Of a DNA stretch of 49,115 nt, positions 9,085 to 16,853 are shown in pieces. Within the stretch, counting starts at the first letter, position 1, and every line of letters begins with the position of its first letter. The DNA comes from Syntrophobacteraceae bacterium (GTDB taxonomy: Bacteria > Desulfobacterota > Syntrophobacteria > Syntrophobacterales > Syntrophobacteraceae): the NCBI GenBank assembly GCA_031292215.1, contig JARLHO010000047.1, positions 1-49,115 of the forward strand, read 5' to 3'. The translations under genes were made by a program, and so were the position numbers. The notes beneath the pieces are model-generated. The model was not told the origin of the DNA and made no database searches. It was given only the letters and a program-made list of their open reading frames with translations.

Positions 9085-9530
9085 TGGAAAGCTTTCAACC
9101 GGTTATCGTAGCTTTTTGCTGCCACTACTGCGCCTATACGGCTGCGGATATGGCCGGGAGCAAAAGGCTTCATTATCCTGCGAACGTGAAGATTATACGG
9201 GTGCCCTGCACGGGCAAGGTGTCCGCGCTCCACATTATGGAAGCCTTGAGAAAGGGCGCAGACGGCGTGTATGTGGCCGGCTGCCTTGACGGAGACTGCC
9301 ACTTCCGGTCGGGAAACACCTGTGCTACAAAACGGGTGGCTTACGTAAAGAAGTTGCTCGATGAAATCGGGATTGGCGGGGAGCGCGTCGAGATGTTTGC
9401 GATGTCCGCCGGGATGGGGGAAGTGTTTGCCCGCACCGCCACCGATTTTACGGAAAAGATTCGCGACCTGGGTCCAAACCCCGCAAGGGTAGGGCTCGAC
9501 AAACTCGGATGCGTTGGCGCGGGGGCGTGA
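9084..9530 (+). CDS. mvhD: MvhD-like [2Fe-2S] subunit (hydrogenase delta subunit family)
   Basis: MvhD carries electrons between HdrA and a hydrogenase, formate dehydrogenase or other donor. In 148 residues the family signature is complete: FCCHYCAY (C12, C13, C16), PCTGK (C42), GC-DGDCHFxxGN (C67, C72) and C80. It overlaps the hdrA stop by one base, which suggests translational coupling and a stoichiometric complex. No hdrB or hdrC is present nearby, so the HdrA-MvhD pair probably serves the MetV-MetF module, as in acetogen met operons. The 95-base gap before metV holds no gene. Confidence 0.93.
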   Translation: MESFQPVIVAFCCHYCAYTAADMAGSKRLHYPANVKIIRVPCTGKVSALHIMEALRKGADGVYVAGCLDGDCHFRSGNTCATKRVAYVKKLLDEIGIGGERVEMFAMSAGMGEVFARTATDFTEKIRDLGPNPARVGLDKLGCVGAGA

Positions 9531-9625
9531 CCATTTGCGTAGCGCCCGGCGATTTTGCAGGGGCGCAATCTGCCTGAGGCGCCACGCCTCGCTGATTTCC
9601 AAGAAAAAGGAGAAAGTTAGCTGAC

Positions 9626-10291
9626 ATGATTACCGCCGAACGTAAACCCATCGAAGATCTTATTCAATCTGTTAGCCCCTACCGGCGAATACTTCTCGTC
9701 GGCTGTAACGAGTGCGTTACGGTGTGCTCCGCGGGGGGGCGAAAAGAGGTGGCGCTGCTATCCTCGGCCCTGCAGATGCACTTTATGAAGGAAGCCAAGC
9801 CTTTTGAAATAAAAGAGATCACTCTGGAAAGACAGTGCGATCCGGAATATATCGAGGAACTCGTTCCCATAATCGACCAGGCCGATGCGGTGCTCTCGAT
9901 GGCCTGCGGATGCGGTGTGCAGGAAATCGCCCGAAGGTTTAAGGAAAAACCCGTTCTGCCGGCGGTAAACACCACGTTCATGGGCGCCTCGGAGCGGCAG
10001 GGGGTGTGGGCTGAGCGTTGCGCCGGCTGTGGGGACTGCGTGCTGGGCGTAACGGGCGGGGTGTGCCCGATCGCGCGCTGCTCCAAGCAGCTCTTAAACG
10101 GTCCGTGCGGGGGCTCTACCCGCGGCAAGTGCGAAGTCGACCCGGATATCGACTGCGCCTGGCAGCTCATCTGGGACAGGCTAAAGGCGCTCGGAATGAC
10201 TGAGAGATATGAGGAAAACATTCCTGCTAAGGACTGGCGCACTGGACGGGGCGGTGGCCCGAGGAAAATTGTAAGAGAGGACCTGGCATAA
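9626..10291 (+). CDS. metV: MetV-like zinc/Fe-S subunit of methylenetetrahydrofolate reductase
   Basis: This 221-residue protein is of the 'MTHFR C-terminal domain' type that partners MetF in anaerobes. An N-terminal CNECVTVC motif (C27, C30, C34) is followed by GCGCGVQE near 95. A cysteine-rich tail has CAGCGDC, GVCPIARC and LLNGPCGG (C132-C169), the signature of the family. In known MetVF enzymes this subunit binds an Fe-S cluster and stabilises the flavin subunit. Its stop overlaps the metF2 start by one base (TAATG), which supports metF2 as its direct partner. The start has the GGAGAAAG ribosome site. Confidence 0.92.
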   Translation: MITAERKPIEDLIQSVSPYRRILLVGCNECVTVCSAGGRKEVALLSSALQMHFMKEAKPFEIKEITLERQCDPEYIEELVPIIDQADAVLSMACGCGVQEIARRFKEKPVLPAVNTTFMGASERQGVWAERCAGCGDCVLGVTGGVCPIARCSKQLLNGPCGGSTRGKCEVDPDIDCAWQLIWDRLKALGMTERYEENIPAKDWRTGRGGGPRKIVREDLA

Positions 10292-11214
10292 TGAAGACGG
10301 AAAGCATACTCGAAAAAATATTGACATCGGGACAACTGGCTGTAACGTCTGAATGCGGTCCCCCACGCGGCGCCCTTCCCGACAAGGTAAAGGAAAAGGC
10401 TGAATTTCTTCGTGGATGCGTCGACGCGGTAAACGTCACCGACAACCAGACGGCCATGGTGAGAATGTCTAGCCTTGCGGCCTGCATCATCATTAAGCAG
10501 ATGGGGCTAAACCCTCTTCTCCAGATGGTCACAAGGGACAGAAACCGCCTTGCCATGCAAAGCGAAGTCATCGGCGCCTATGCGCACGGCATTGACACGA
10601 TGCTTTGTCTTTCCGGCGACCACCCCCGTTTCGGAGACCATCCGATGGCGGCCTCCGTACACGACATCGACTCCGTCCAGGCCGTAACCATGGTGACAAA
10701 GATGCGAGACGATGGCCTCTTTCAGGGTGGCCAGAAAATCGACGGTCCTCCCAAGATGTTTGTGGGCGCTGCGGCAAACCCCTTCGCCGACCCCTTCGAA
10801 TTGCGCGTCGCAAGACTTGCCAAAAAGGTGAAGGCAGGAGTTGATTTCATCCAGACCCAGTGTATCTACAACGTCGACAAGTTCGAAAAGTGGATGGAAG
10901 GCGTTCGGGACCGCGGGCTGGATGAGAAGGTCTACATCCTGGCGGGTATTACGCCCATGAAATCGGTCGGGATGGCCAAATACATGAAGAATAAAGTGCC
11001 CGGGATGGATGTGCCTGACGATCTGATAAAGCGCATGGCCGGTGTTCCCAAGGAAAATCAGGCCGAAGAAGGTATCAAAGTGTGCCTGGAGACGATCGAG
11101 CGGTTAAGAAACGTCAAGGGTGTGGCAGGTTTTCACCTCATGGCGATCGAATGGGAACACAGAGTGGCTGAAATTGTGGAAAGGGCCGGGCTTTTGCCCA
11201 GACCCTCATTCTAA
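10291..11214 (+). CDS. metF: Methylenetetrahydrofolate reductase, MetF family (copy 2)
   Basis: This is the catalytic FAD subunit for methylene-/methyl-H4folate conversion, 307 residues. Conserved features include the catalytic Glu in VTSECGPPRG (E22), DNQTAMVRMSS, TRDRNRLAMQSEVIGA, LCLSGDHPRFGDHP and FIQTQCIYNVDKFEKWM, ending with IEWEHRVAEIVERAGL. It matches canonical MetF more closely than the copy at 5098, and its one-base overlap with metV makes it the likely genuine MetVF subunit. The upstream paralog may have a different donor or direction. Confidence 0.95.
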   Translation: MKTESILEKILTSGQLAVTSECGPPRGALPDKVKEKAEFLRGCVDAVNVTDNQTAMVRMSSLAACIIIKQMGLNPLLQMVTRDRNRLAMQSEVIGAYAHGIDTMLCLSGDHPRFGDHPMAASVHDIDSVQAVTMVTKMRDDGLFQGGQKIDGPPKMFVGAAANPFADPFELRVARLAKKVKAGVDFIQTQCIYNVDKFEKWMEGVRDRGLDEKVYILAGITPMKSVGMAKYMKNKVPGMDVPDDLIKRMAGVPKENQAEEGIKVCLETIERLRNVKGVAGFHLMAIEWEHRVAEIVERAGLLPRPSF

Positions 11215-11311
11215 GGGAGCCTGCCGGAGAAAAGCTGGCCAAAGCGAGCGCAACGAATGCCCGGTGCTATGCAGCCCTGCTAAAACCGGCCAAACAAAGG
11301 AGAAGGCAAAC

Positions 11312-11698
11312 ATGAGCGACAAACACCTTATTTTGGTGGTCGATGACGATCCTGATCTGGTTGAGTCCGTTTCGATGAAGCTCGAAAGCAGCGGCTTCCG
11401 GGTCGCCAAGGCCTACGACGGAGTCGAGGCGTGGGAAAAGATCGGGCAGGAAAAGCCCGACCTGGTGCTCCTGGACGTCATGATGCCCAGAAAGGACGGC
11501 TACGAGCTTTGCCGGGAGATAAAAGCCGACCCCGGGTCAAAAGATATCGTGGTCGTATTGCTGACTGCGGTGGCTGAAAATGTTAAAAGCAGCAAATACA
11601 CTCATCAGGATGGAAAATCCACCCCGGCCGACGACTATATCGCCAAGCCCATAGACCTCGACAAGCTCATGGAAGTCGTAAAGGACAACCTGAATTGA
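11312..11698 (+). CDS. Single-domain CheY-like response regulator
   Basis: This stand-alone receiver has 128 residues. The acidic pocket DDD is at 11-13, the phospho-acceptor Asp lies in LLDVMMPRKDGYE, the Thr in LLTA and the Lys in YIAKPID. The start ATG at 11312 follows AAAGGAGAAGG, and the frame upstream of it has no family features. It lies 97 bases behind metF2 and ends at a strong terminator, so it is probably the last gene of the metF-hdrA operon. There is no output domain; it may relay phosphate to or from the kinases downstream. Confidence 0.93.
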   Translation: MSDKHLILVVDDDPDLVESVSMKLESSGFRVAKAYDGVEAWEKIGQEKPDLVLLDVMMPRKDGYELCREIKADPGSKDIVVVLLTAVAENVKSSKYTHQDGKSTPADDYIAKPIDLDKLMEVVKDNLN

Positions 11699-11736
11699 TG
11701 TCGTTTTGAGTTTGCAGGACTGTTTGCGGCTCGATC

Positions 11737-11801
11737 AACCTAACGCTCCGCGCCCCCGGGGAGGGGCAACGCCTTTGGAGGCCGGAGCGTCAGGTTTTTT
11801 T
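11737..11801 (+). terminator. Rho-independent terminator
   Basis: AACCTAACGCTCCG (11737-11750) pairs with CGGAGCGTCAGGTT (11783-11796) at 13 of 14 positions around a C/G-rich loop, and a run of seven T follows. It ends the metF...receiver transcript. Confidence 0.85.
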
Positions 11802-11887
11802 AAAACCGCCGCGGCGCTCCGCTCTTAGGTGGTATGGCGCTTGGAACGGGAATCGGTGCAGTTGGGGCTGCAGGCAGGCGGCTGATT

Positions 11888-13393
11888 ATGGAAACGGATA
11901 AAAACGGAGAATTCGACTGGAAGGTCCGGGTCTTCGACACGCTCTCTTTTCCCACGCTGATTTTGAAGCCGGATACCACCATTTTGAGCGTCAACGGCAA
12001 CTTCGTCAAAAAGTACGGAATTTCCAAAGAACAGGTGATCGGCAAAAAGTGTCATAGCTTCTTTTACCCCAAAAATTCCTGTCCGCGCGACGGCTGTCCG
12101 CTTCCGGCCGTGTTGGAAAGTGGCGAAGGCCAGACGGTTTTAAGCCATGTGGAAACCCAGAGCGGGGAGGAAAAATGGGAGGACAGGGTCTTTTCGCCCA
12201 TTTTAGACGAGTCGGGTCGGGTCAGGTATATCATTGAAAGTATTCGCGATGTAACGCGAATAAAGACGCTGGAAAAGGAGCTGACCGAACTTCGAGCGTT
12301 TTTGGAAAAAGCCATTCATGGTTCGACAAGCGCCATAGTGGCCGCGGATCTTAAAGGACACATCCTGGTCATGAACAGGGCCGCTGAAGAGATAACCGGT
12401 TTCACTCTAAAGGAGGCCAAGGAGAAGATAACGGTTAAGGACCTCTATCCGCCCGGCCAGGCGCAGGAGGTCATGAAAAAGCTGCGAGCCCATGAAATAG
12501 GCGGCAGGGGGAGATTCCCCTGCACCCGGATAGATATCGTCAATGCCCGGGGCGATTTGATTCCCGTCGAACTCTCGGCCGCCATTGTCTACGAGGGCGA
12601 AGAAGAGTTGGCCACGATGGGGATTTTTAACGACCTGCGAGAAAAAATCGCCCAGGAGCAGCGCATGCGGGAAATGATGACCCGGGTCGCGCATGCCGAA
12701 AAGATGGCCTCTCTTGGCCGGCTCGCCGCCGGTGTCGCCCACGAAATCAACAATCCCCTGACCGGCATCCTCCTCTATGCCAACCTCATGGTCGAAGGCA
12801 TGGAAGAAAGCGACCCGTGCAAGGGCGACTTGCGCTTTATTATCGAGGACGCCAACCGGTGCAAGGAAATCGTTAAAAACCTGCTGGCTTACAGCCGCCA
12901 AAATCCCCCCGACAAGGGCGCCCTGGAGTTAAACGACCTGGTCGAGCAAAGCCTGCGTCTTATCCGGGATCAACGCCTCTTTTTGCGAGTCGAAGTCATA
13001 AAGGACCTCGCCGATGAGGATCTATTGATCCATGCCGACAAAAACCAGCTAAGCCAGGTGCTCATAAACCTCATCATAAACGCCATAGACGCCATGGAAA
13101 GAGTCGGAACGCTAACTCTTACGACCTACCGGAGCGAAGACGGACATGATGCCTGCCTCGAAGTATCCGATACGGGCTACGGCATCTCCGAGGAAAACCT
13201 TCAAAAGATATTCGATCCCTTTTTTACGACCAAAGAGCCCGGAAAGGGCACAGGTCTTGGGCTCAGCACGGCCTACGGCATTGTAAAAGACAATGAAGGC
13301 ATTATAAAGGTTAAGGAAACAGGCCGAACCGGGACGACCTTTCTCTTGATACTCCCACTATATCAAGGTGCATTGGAAACAGAATCTATTTGA
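11888..13393 (+). CDS. PAS-PAS sensor histidine kinase
   Basis: This soluble kinase has about 501 residues from the ATG at 11888, preceded by AGGCGG. A start at 11834 would add 18 residues of non-conserved sequence. The first PAS has cysteines near its end (KCHSFFYPKNSCPRDGCPL), a pattern common in redox-sensing PAS proteins; a second PAS follows. The phospho-His is in RLAAGVAHEINNPL, the N box is LIINAIDAM, then DTGYGI, FDPFFTTK and GTGLGLSTAYGIV. It is NtrB-like in layout. The receiver-kinase gene begins 25 bases after its stop, so the two are probably co-transcribed. Confidence 0.9.
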   Translation: METDKNGEFDWKVRVFDTLSFPTLILKPDTTILSVNGNFVKKYGISKEQVIGKKCHSFFYPKNSCPRDGCPLPAVLESGEGQTVLSHVETQSGEEKWEDRVFSPILDESGRVRYIIESIRDVTRIKTLEKELTELRAFLEKAIHGSTSAIVAADLKGHILVMNRAAEEITGFTLKEAKEKITVKDLYPPGQAQEVMKKLRAHEIGGRGRFPCTRIDIVNARGDLIPVELSAAIVYEGEEELATMGIFNDLREKIAQEQRMREMMTRVAHAEKMASLGRLAAGVAHEINNPLTGILLYANLMVEGMEESDPCKGDLRFIIEDANRCKEIVKNLLAYSRQNPPDKGALELNDLVEQSLRLIRDQRLFLRVEVIKDLADEDLLIHADKNQLSQVLINLIINAIDAMERVGTLTLTTYRSEDGHDACLEVSDTGYGISEENLQKIFDPFFTTKEPGKGTGLGLSTAYGIVKDNEGIIKVKETGRTGTTFLLILPLYQGALETESI

Positions 13394-13418
13394 GCGCGGA
13401 CGGGAGGCGCCCCACATC

Positions 13419-14894
13419 ATGAATGGCGTAGCGACGTTACAAAACTTTGGAGGTCCTTCTATTCTCGTTATCGACGACGAGGAACGCATTCGCGAAGGTT
13501 GTCGAAAGGTGCTGTGCAAGGAAGGGTTCGACGTCGAAACGGCGGCTTCCGGCGAAATCGGTCTCAAAATGATCGAAGAAAAATACTATGACATCGTTTT
13601 GCTAGACCTTATGATGCCCAATCTCTCGGGCTTCGATGTCCTCTCGCAGGTAAAGTACCTCCATCCGGATGCGGTGATCATCGTGATCAGCGGCTACGCA
13701 ACGATCGAATACTCCATAAAGGCCATGAAAAACGGGGCCTTCGATTTTATCCCCAAGCCCTTTACGCCCGATCAGTTGCGGGTTCTTGTGACCAAGGCGA
13801 TCGAATACACGAGGGCCCTAAAGGACATCGCAAACGAAAAATCCAGGATGCGGGTGCTCATTAATCACTTGCGAGACGGAGTCCTGGCGGTCGATGCCGA
13901 GAAGCGCCTGGTGCTCGCAAATCCCGCTTTCTTTCAGATGTTTGGCTGCGACGGCGAGGCAAAAGTCGGGCTAAGCGTTAGCGAGCTGTGCGGCGGAAGC
14001 CGGGTAGAATCTCTTATAGACGGCGCTCTTTCGATGCCCGAAGGCGAGTTCCGGGAGCATGCCGAGGAATTGGTTTGCGAGGACGCCGGAGGTCTGCCGG
14101 AGGCCTATATCAGCGCGAGTTGCGTCCCCTTTAGAGACCGGGCGGGCAGAAACCTGGGGGCGATAACGGTTCTCCACGACATTACCGCCCAGAAAAAAAT
14201 GGAGCATATAAAGTCCGATTTCGTCTCGATGGTTTCCCATGAGGTCCGCAGCCCGCTTAATTCGGTCCTTGCCCAGTTGCACGTCATAACCGACGGGCTG
14301 GCCGGGGAGGTGACCCCCAAGCAGATGGAAATTCTTGGCAGGGCCTCTGAAAAAATAAAAAGCCTGCTTAGCCTTTCAACCGAACTCCTAGACCTTGCCC
14401 GTGTCGAATCGGGTCTTGCGACAATCGAAAAAGAACGGGTAAACCCGGCGGAAATTCTCGAAGACCAGGCCGCCTTCCATGAGCCGGCTGCCCGGGAAAA
14501 ACAGATTACCCTTGAGCTTTTGCCGCTGCCCGAACTGCCCCCCCTGTTCGTAAACAGGCGAAATTTCGAAGAAGTGCTCTCCAATCTCATTATAAACGCC
14601 ATAAAATACACTCCTCCCGGGGGCAAGGTGGTCGTATCCGCTGCCACCGAGGATAAGTTTCTAAAGATTACCGTTTGCGACAACGGTTTTGGAATTGCTG
14701 CCGAAGAACAGGACAGAGTCTTTGCTCCCTTCTACCGGATAAAAAACGAAAAGACGCGCTATACCATCGGTACAGGCTTGGGGCTTGCGATCGTAAAGAG
14801 CATCATAGAGGCCCACGGAGGCTTTATACGGCTGCAAAGCGAAGCGGACAGGGGGAGTGTTTTCGACGTCTATTTCCCCCTGGCCGACTCCTGA
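13419..14894 (+). CDS. Receiver-PAS-histidine kinase
   Basis: The N-terminal receiver has DDEERIREG and LLDLMMPNLSG, with the Lys in PKPF. A PAS domain follows, then a HisKA with MVSHEVRSPLNSVLAQL and a HATPase with NLIINAIKYTPPGG, DNGFGI and GTGLGLAIVKSI. Length is about 491 residues from the ATG at 13419, which has GGGAGG upstream. The frame is open back to 13368, but that would overlap the preceding gene. With an input receiver and a kinase domain it probably sits inside a phosphorelay with the kinase at 11888 and the receiver at 11312. The output is not visible. Confidence 0.9.
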   Translation: MNGVATLQNFGGPSILVIDDEERIREGCRKVLCKEGFDVETAASGEIGLKMIEEKYYDIVLLDLMMPNLSGFDVLSQVKYLHPDAVIIVISGYATIEYSIKAMKNGAFDFIPKPFTPDQLRVLVTKAIEYTRALKDIANEKSRMRVLINHLRDGVLAVDAEKRLVLANPAFFQMFGCDGEAKVGLSVSELCGGSRVESLIDGALSMPEGEFREHAEELVCEDAGGLPEAYISASCVPFRDRAGRNLGAITVLHDITAQKKMEHIKSDFVSMVSHEVRSPLNSVLAQLHVITDGLAGEVTPKQMEILGRASEKIKSLLSLSTELLDLARVESGLATIEKERVNPAEILEDQAAFHEPAAREKQITLELLPLPELPPLFVNRRNFEEVLSNLIINAIKYTPPGGKVVVSAATEDKFLKITVCDNGFGIAAEEQDRVFAPFYRIKNEKTRYTIGTGLGLAIVKSIIEAHGGFIRLQSEADRGSVFDVYFPLADS

Positions 14895-15024
14895 GGGGTT
14901 TACAGGAAATGGTCCTGCGAGTCTTTGAAGGGGGGAGGGTCGCTTTTCGGGAGATGGCCCAGTAATTGCTACCATTAAAGGCACTTGGTGCTACCTCCGT
15001 ATAGGTTCTTTCTTCCACAAGACG

Positions 15025-15061
15025 GGCCGATCCGCCGGCAAACACCGCCGGCGGATCGGCC
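15025..15061. other. Perfect 15-bp hairpin
   Basis: GGCCGATCCGCCGGC (15025-15039) is exactly complementary to 15047-15061, with a 7-base loop. No T run follows, so it is not a classical terminator. It lies between the receiver-kinase and the FmdB gene and may be an mRNA end stabiliser, a bidirectional stop or a dispersed palindrome. Confidence 0.6.
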
Positions 15062-15090
15062 TGCTCCTAATACATCCGGGGAATCAGAAC

Positions 15091-15297
15091 ATGCCTATCC
15101 ATGAATTTAAATGCAAAAAATGCGCTAACGTTTTTGAATTCCTTATTTTCCGAAGCGACGATAAGGACAAGGTGCTTTGCCCCCATTGCGGCCATGGCGA
15201 GGTGGAACCGCTAATTTCCACCTTTTCTCTCTGCGGTTCGACGGCTGGCAAGGGGAACCAATCGTCCTCCTGTTCTTCTTCGAACAGGTTTTCCTGA
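15091..15297 (+). CDS. FmdB-family zinc ribbon protein
   Basis: This 68-residue protein begins MPIHEFKCKKC, the FmdB/regulatory zinc-ribbon signature. CxxC pairs at C8-C11 and C30-C33 would bind one zinc. The tail is Ser/Cys-rich (SSSCSSSNRFS). The function of the family is poorly known. A paralog lies at 19168-19422 inside the NifX/MBL operon, which links both to the metal-cofactor gene group here. Confidence 0.85.
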   Translation: MPIHEFKCKKCANVFEFLIFRSDDKDKVLCPHCGHGEVEPLISTFSLCGSTAGKGNQSSSCSSSNRFS

Positions 15298-15535
15298 GGC
15301 TGATTTTTTGGCCGCAGGTTGCGGCCCCGATTTCAGTGAAGTTTTTTCACGCAAAGAAGCGAAGAAATCTTTTCATAGTTTCGAGTAGCCGCTCTTTTTG
15401 CGCCCCGCACCCGAAAGAAATCGTTTCCCGCAGTCCGGGAAAAAATCTCGCGCGGGCGCCGGTAGGTGGGCAGGGAACATTTCGCCCCCTGCCTCTCCGG
15501 GCGGACCGGGTGTGAAATAGACCCGCTGTGAGGTG
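15298..15535. other. Intergenic, no gene seen
   Basis: There is no ORF with family features. A short palindrome, GGCCGCA-N3/4-TGCGGCC, lies near 15310-15327. The rest looks like ordinary spacer between two convergent genes. Confidence 0.4.
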
Positions 15536-15600
15536 ATTAAAAATCCACCGCGGAAAGTCCGGGGAAAGAAAAATCGGGTCCCTCGGTTTCCGCAGTGGAT
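15536..15600 (-). terminator. Terminator of the Mrp ATPase transcript
   Basis: Read on the minus strand, a 14-base arm (ATCCACTGCGGAAA, from 15600) pairs with its near-complement ending at 15543, with one mismatch. A run of T then gives TTTTTAATC. It lies 25 bases beyond the Mrp stop codon. Confidence 0.7.
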
Positions 15601-15625
15601 GTAACGCGGCGCCGCCCCAACGGCG

Positions 15626-16525
15626 CTATTTGTTGGGGCACCCTCCGCCCTGGCACATCTTAAGGAGTGTCCCGACATTTCCGCACCGCTTCAGCACATC
15701 GGCTGTGAAGTGTTCCAGAGCGGTTAAAAGAGGACTGGCCTCAGGGTTTTCCAAAAGAGGCTTGCCTGCATCGGATGCCTGCACCATGCGCGGGTCAAAC
15801 GGGAGGCTTCCCAGGAAAGGTATGTCCATCTGGTTGGCGGTCCTTGCGCCTCCGCCTTTTCCGAGCAGCGGGGTTTCCACGTTGCAGTGGGGACACACAA
15901 AGCCGCTCATGTTTTCGACGAGCCCAAGTATCGGCATGTGAACCTGCTTGCAGAAGTTGATCGACTTTCTTACATCCGCCAGCGCGATCTCCTGCGGAGT
16001 CGTAACGATTATCGATTTGGCGTCCGGGATCGTTTGAATCACGCTAAGCGGTTCATCTCCTGTCCCGGGAGGTGAATCTATTACCAGGAAGTCCAAATCT
16101 CCCCACTCCACATCCGAGACAAACTGCTTTATTACCCCGTGCTTTATCGGACCGCGCCAGATTACGGCGGAATCCCTGTCTTCCAGAAGACATTCGATCG
16201 AAATGACGTGCAACTTCTCATTGTAGGCATGCGGTATCATGCGCTTTTCGGGGCTGAAGGCGAAAACGCCCTCTAAGCCTAGCATGCGCGGGATGCTCGG
16301 TCCGTGGAGATCGACGTCCAGCAGGCCGACCCGGTGGCCCAACTTCGCCAGGCCAAGGGCTAGATAGGCAGCCACACTGCTTTTGCCGACCCCGCCCTTG
16401 CCGCTCATGACGAGCAGCTTATGGCCGATTCGGCCAAGTTGCTCCTGGATACGAGCGTTTTCCTCGGCCTCCTGCTGTTGATGCTGCTGACCGTGGCCGC
16501 ACTGTACACCTTCGGATGAACTCAT
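15626..16525 (-). CDS. Mrp/NBP35-family Fe-S carrier ATPase
   Basis: Mrp/ApbC proteins bind and transfer [4Fe-4S] clusters using a deviant P-loop. The 299 residues show GKGGVGKSS (42-50), DVDLHGPSIPR, DSPPGTGDE and the bridging CPHC motif in MSGFVCPHC. The N-terminus is His/Gln-rich (CGHGQQHQQQ), and a C-terminal CGNVGTLLKMCQGGGC tail adds cysteines. In Desulfovibrio, MinD/Mrp-type ATPases belong to the orange-protein complex transcribed with sigma-54. This gene has a consensus sigma-54 promoter at 16573-16587, about 50 bases upstream. The divergent partner is only a stump (16797-16823). Confidence 0.95.
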   Translation of the reverse strand: MSSSEGVQCGHGQQHQQQEAEENARIQEQLGRIGHKLLVMSGKGGVGKSSVAAYLALGLAKLGHRVGLLDVDLHGPSIPRMLGLEGVFAFSPEKRMIPHAYNEKLHVISIECLLEDRDSAVIWRGPIKHGVIKQFVSDVEWGDLDFLVIDSPPGTGDEPLSVIQTIPDAKSIIVTTPQEIALADVRKSINFCKQVHMPILGLVENMSGFVCPHCNVETPLLGKGGGARTANQMDIPFLGSLPFDPRMVQASDAGKPLLENPEASPLLTALEHFTADVLKRCGNVGTLLKMCQGGGCPNK

Positions 16526-16572
16526 GAAATATATACCCCTTTCTCTATTGTTGATTCAGCGATAAAATTCGA

Positions 16573-16587
16573 GCAACCTCCGTGCCA
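16573..16587 (-). promoter_or_regulatory. Sigma-54 promoter of the Mrp gene
   Basis: On the minus strand the sequence is TGGCACGGAGGTTGC, a full match to the -24/-12 consensus TGGCAC-N5-TTGC. The ATG of the Mrp gene lies 48 bases downstream of the -12 element. Confidence 0.88.
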
Positions 16588-16657
16588 CTGGAAGCCAAAA
16601 GGCAAAAGTAAGGCCATCTTTTTACCAAAAGGATACGAAAGCCGTGGAGTCCTCTCG

Positions 16658-16680
16658 GGGGGAACAATGGGTTCCCTCCA
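16658..16680. promoter_or_regulatory. GGGAAC-GTTCCC dyad between divergent sigma-54 promoters
   Basis: GGGGGGAAC (16658-16666) is mirrored by GTTCCCTCC around a 5-base spacer, 8 of 9 positions. It lies between the divergent sigma-54 promoters at 16573 and 16706, where an enhancer-binding protein would be expected to bind. Binding is inferred. Confidence 0.45.
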
Positions 16681-16705
16681 AATCGCCCCCACTGCTTGAG
16701 GCCTC

Positions 16706-16720
16706 TGGCACAGTCGTTGC
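16706..16720 (+). promoter_or_regulatory. Orphan sigma-54 promoter
   Basis: TGGCACAGTCGTTGC matches the -24/-12 consensus fully. It points away from the Mrp gene, but only the 8-codon frame at 16797 lies downstream, followed by the end of the convergent DtxR-like gene. Confidence 0.82.
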
Positions 16721-16796
16721 CTGCAGGTTATGGCCGGAGACTAAGATCTTACTAATTCCAGGTTTAAACGCCAAGCGTAAAAAAGGAGAAAAACCG

Positions 16797-16823
16797 ATGA
16801 AGAAAGTGGCTGTCGTAGCCTGA
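16797..16823 (+). pseudogene. Truncated gene stump MKKVAVVA behind a sigma-54 promoter
   Basis: A strong ribosome site (AAAAAAGGAG) precedes ATG and the codons MKKVAVVA, then TGA. The beginning resembles small NifX/orange-protein-type genes (beta-strand start, as in MTMVAIPV of the gene at 20336). A repeat of the GGTGAAT family begins exactly at the stop (16821-16850) and then runs into the 3' end of the convergent DtxR-like gene. I infer that the rest of the gene was deleted when the repeat-containing junction formed. An 8-residue leader peptide is the alternative. Confidence 0.55.
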
Positions 16824-16850
16824 ATCGGTGAATGGGGGAACGGGGGAACG
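16821..16850. repeat. GGTGAAT/GATTCACC-type short repeat
   Basis: TGAATCGGTGAATGGGGG then AACGGGGG repeats belong to the same minisatellite family as 17505-17546, 35205-35262 and the array at 49012-49115. It abuts the truncated stump and the stop codon of the DtxR-like gene. Confidence 0.6.
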
Positions 16851-16853
16851 CGC

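Noticed and set aside
8784-9602. 272-aa minus-strand ORF over hdrA/mvhD
   Set aside because: It lies fully antisense to well-supported genes and shows no protein features.
15373-15678. 101-aa minus-strand ORF
   Set aside because: It overlaps the Mrp gene end and its terminator hairpin, with no domain or ribosome site.
16797-16823. TGA after MKKVAVVA as a second selenocysteine codon
   Set aside because: The frame after the TGA enters repeat sequence and the antisense of the DtxR-like gene; no protein family or SECIS-like hairpin follows.
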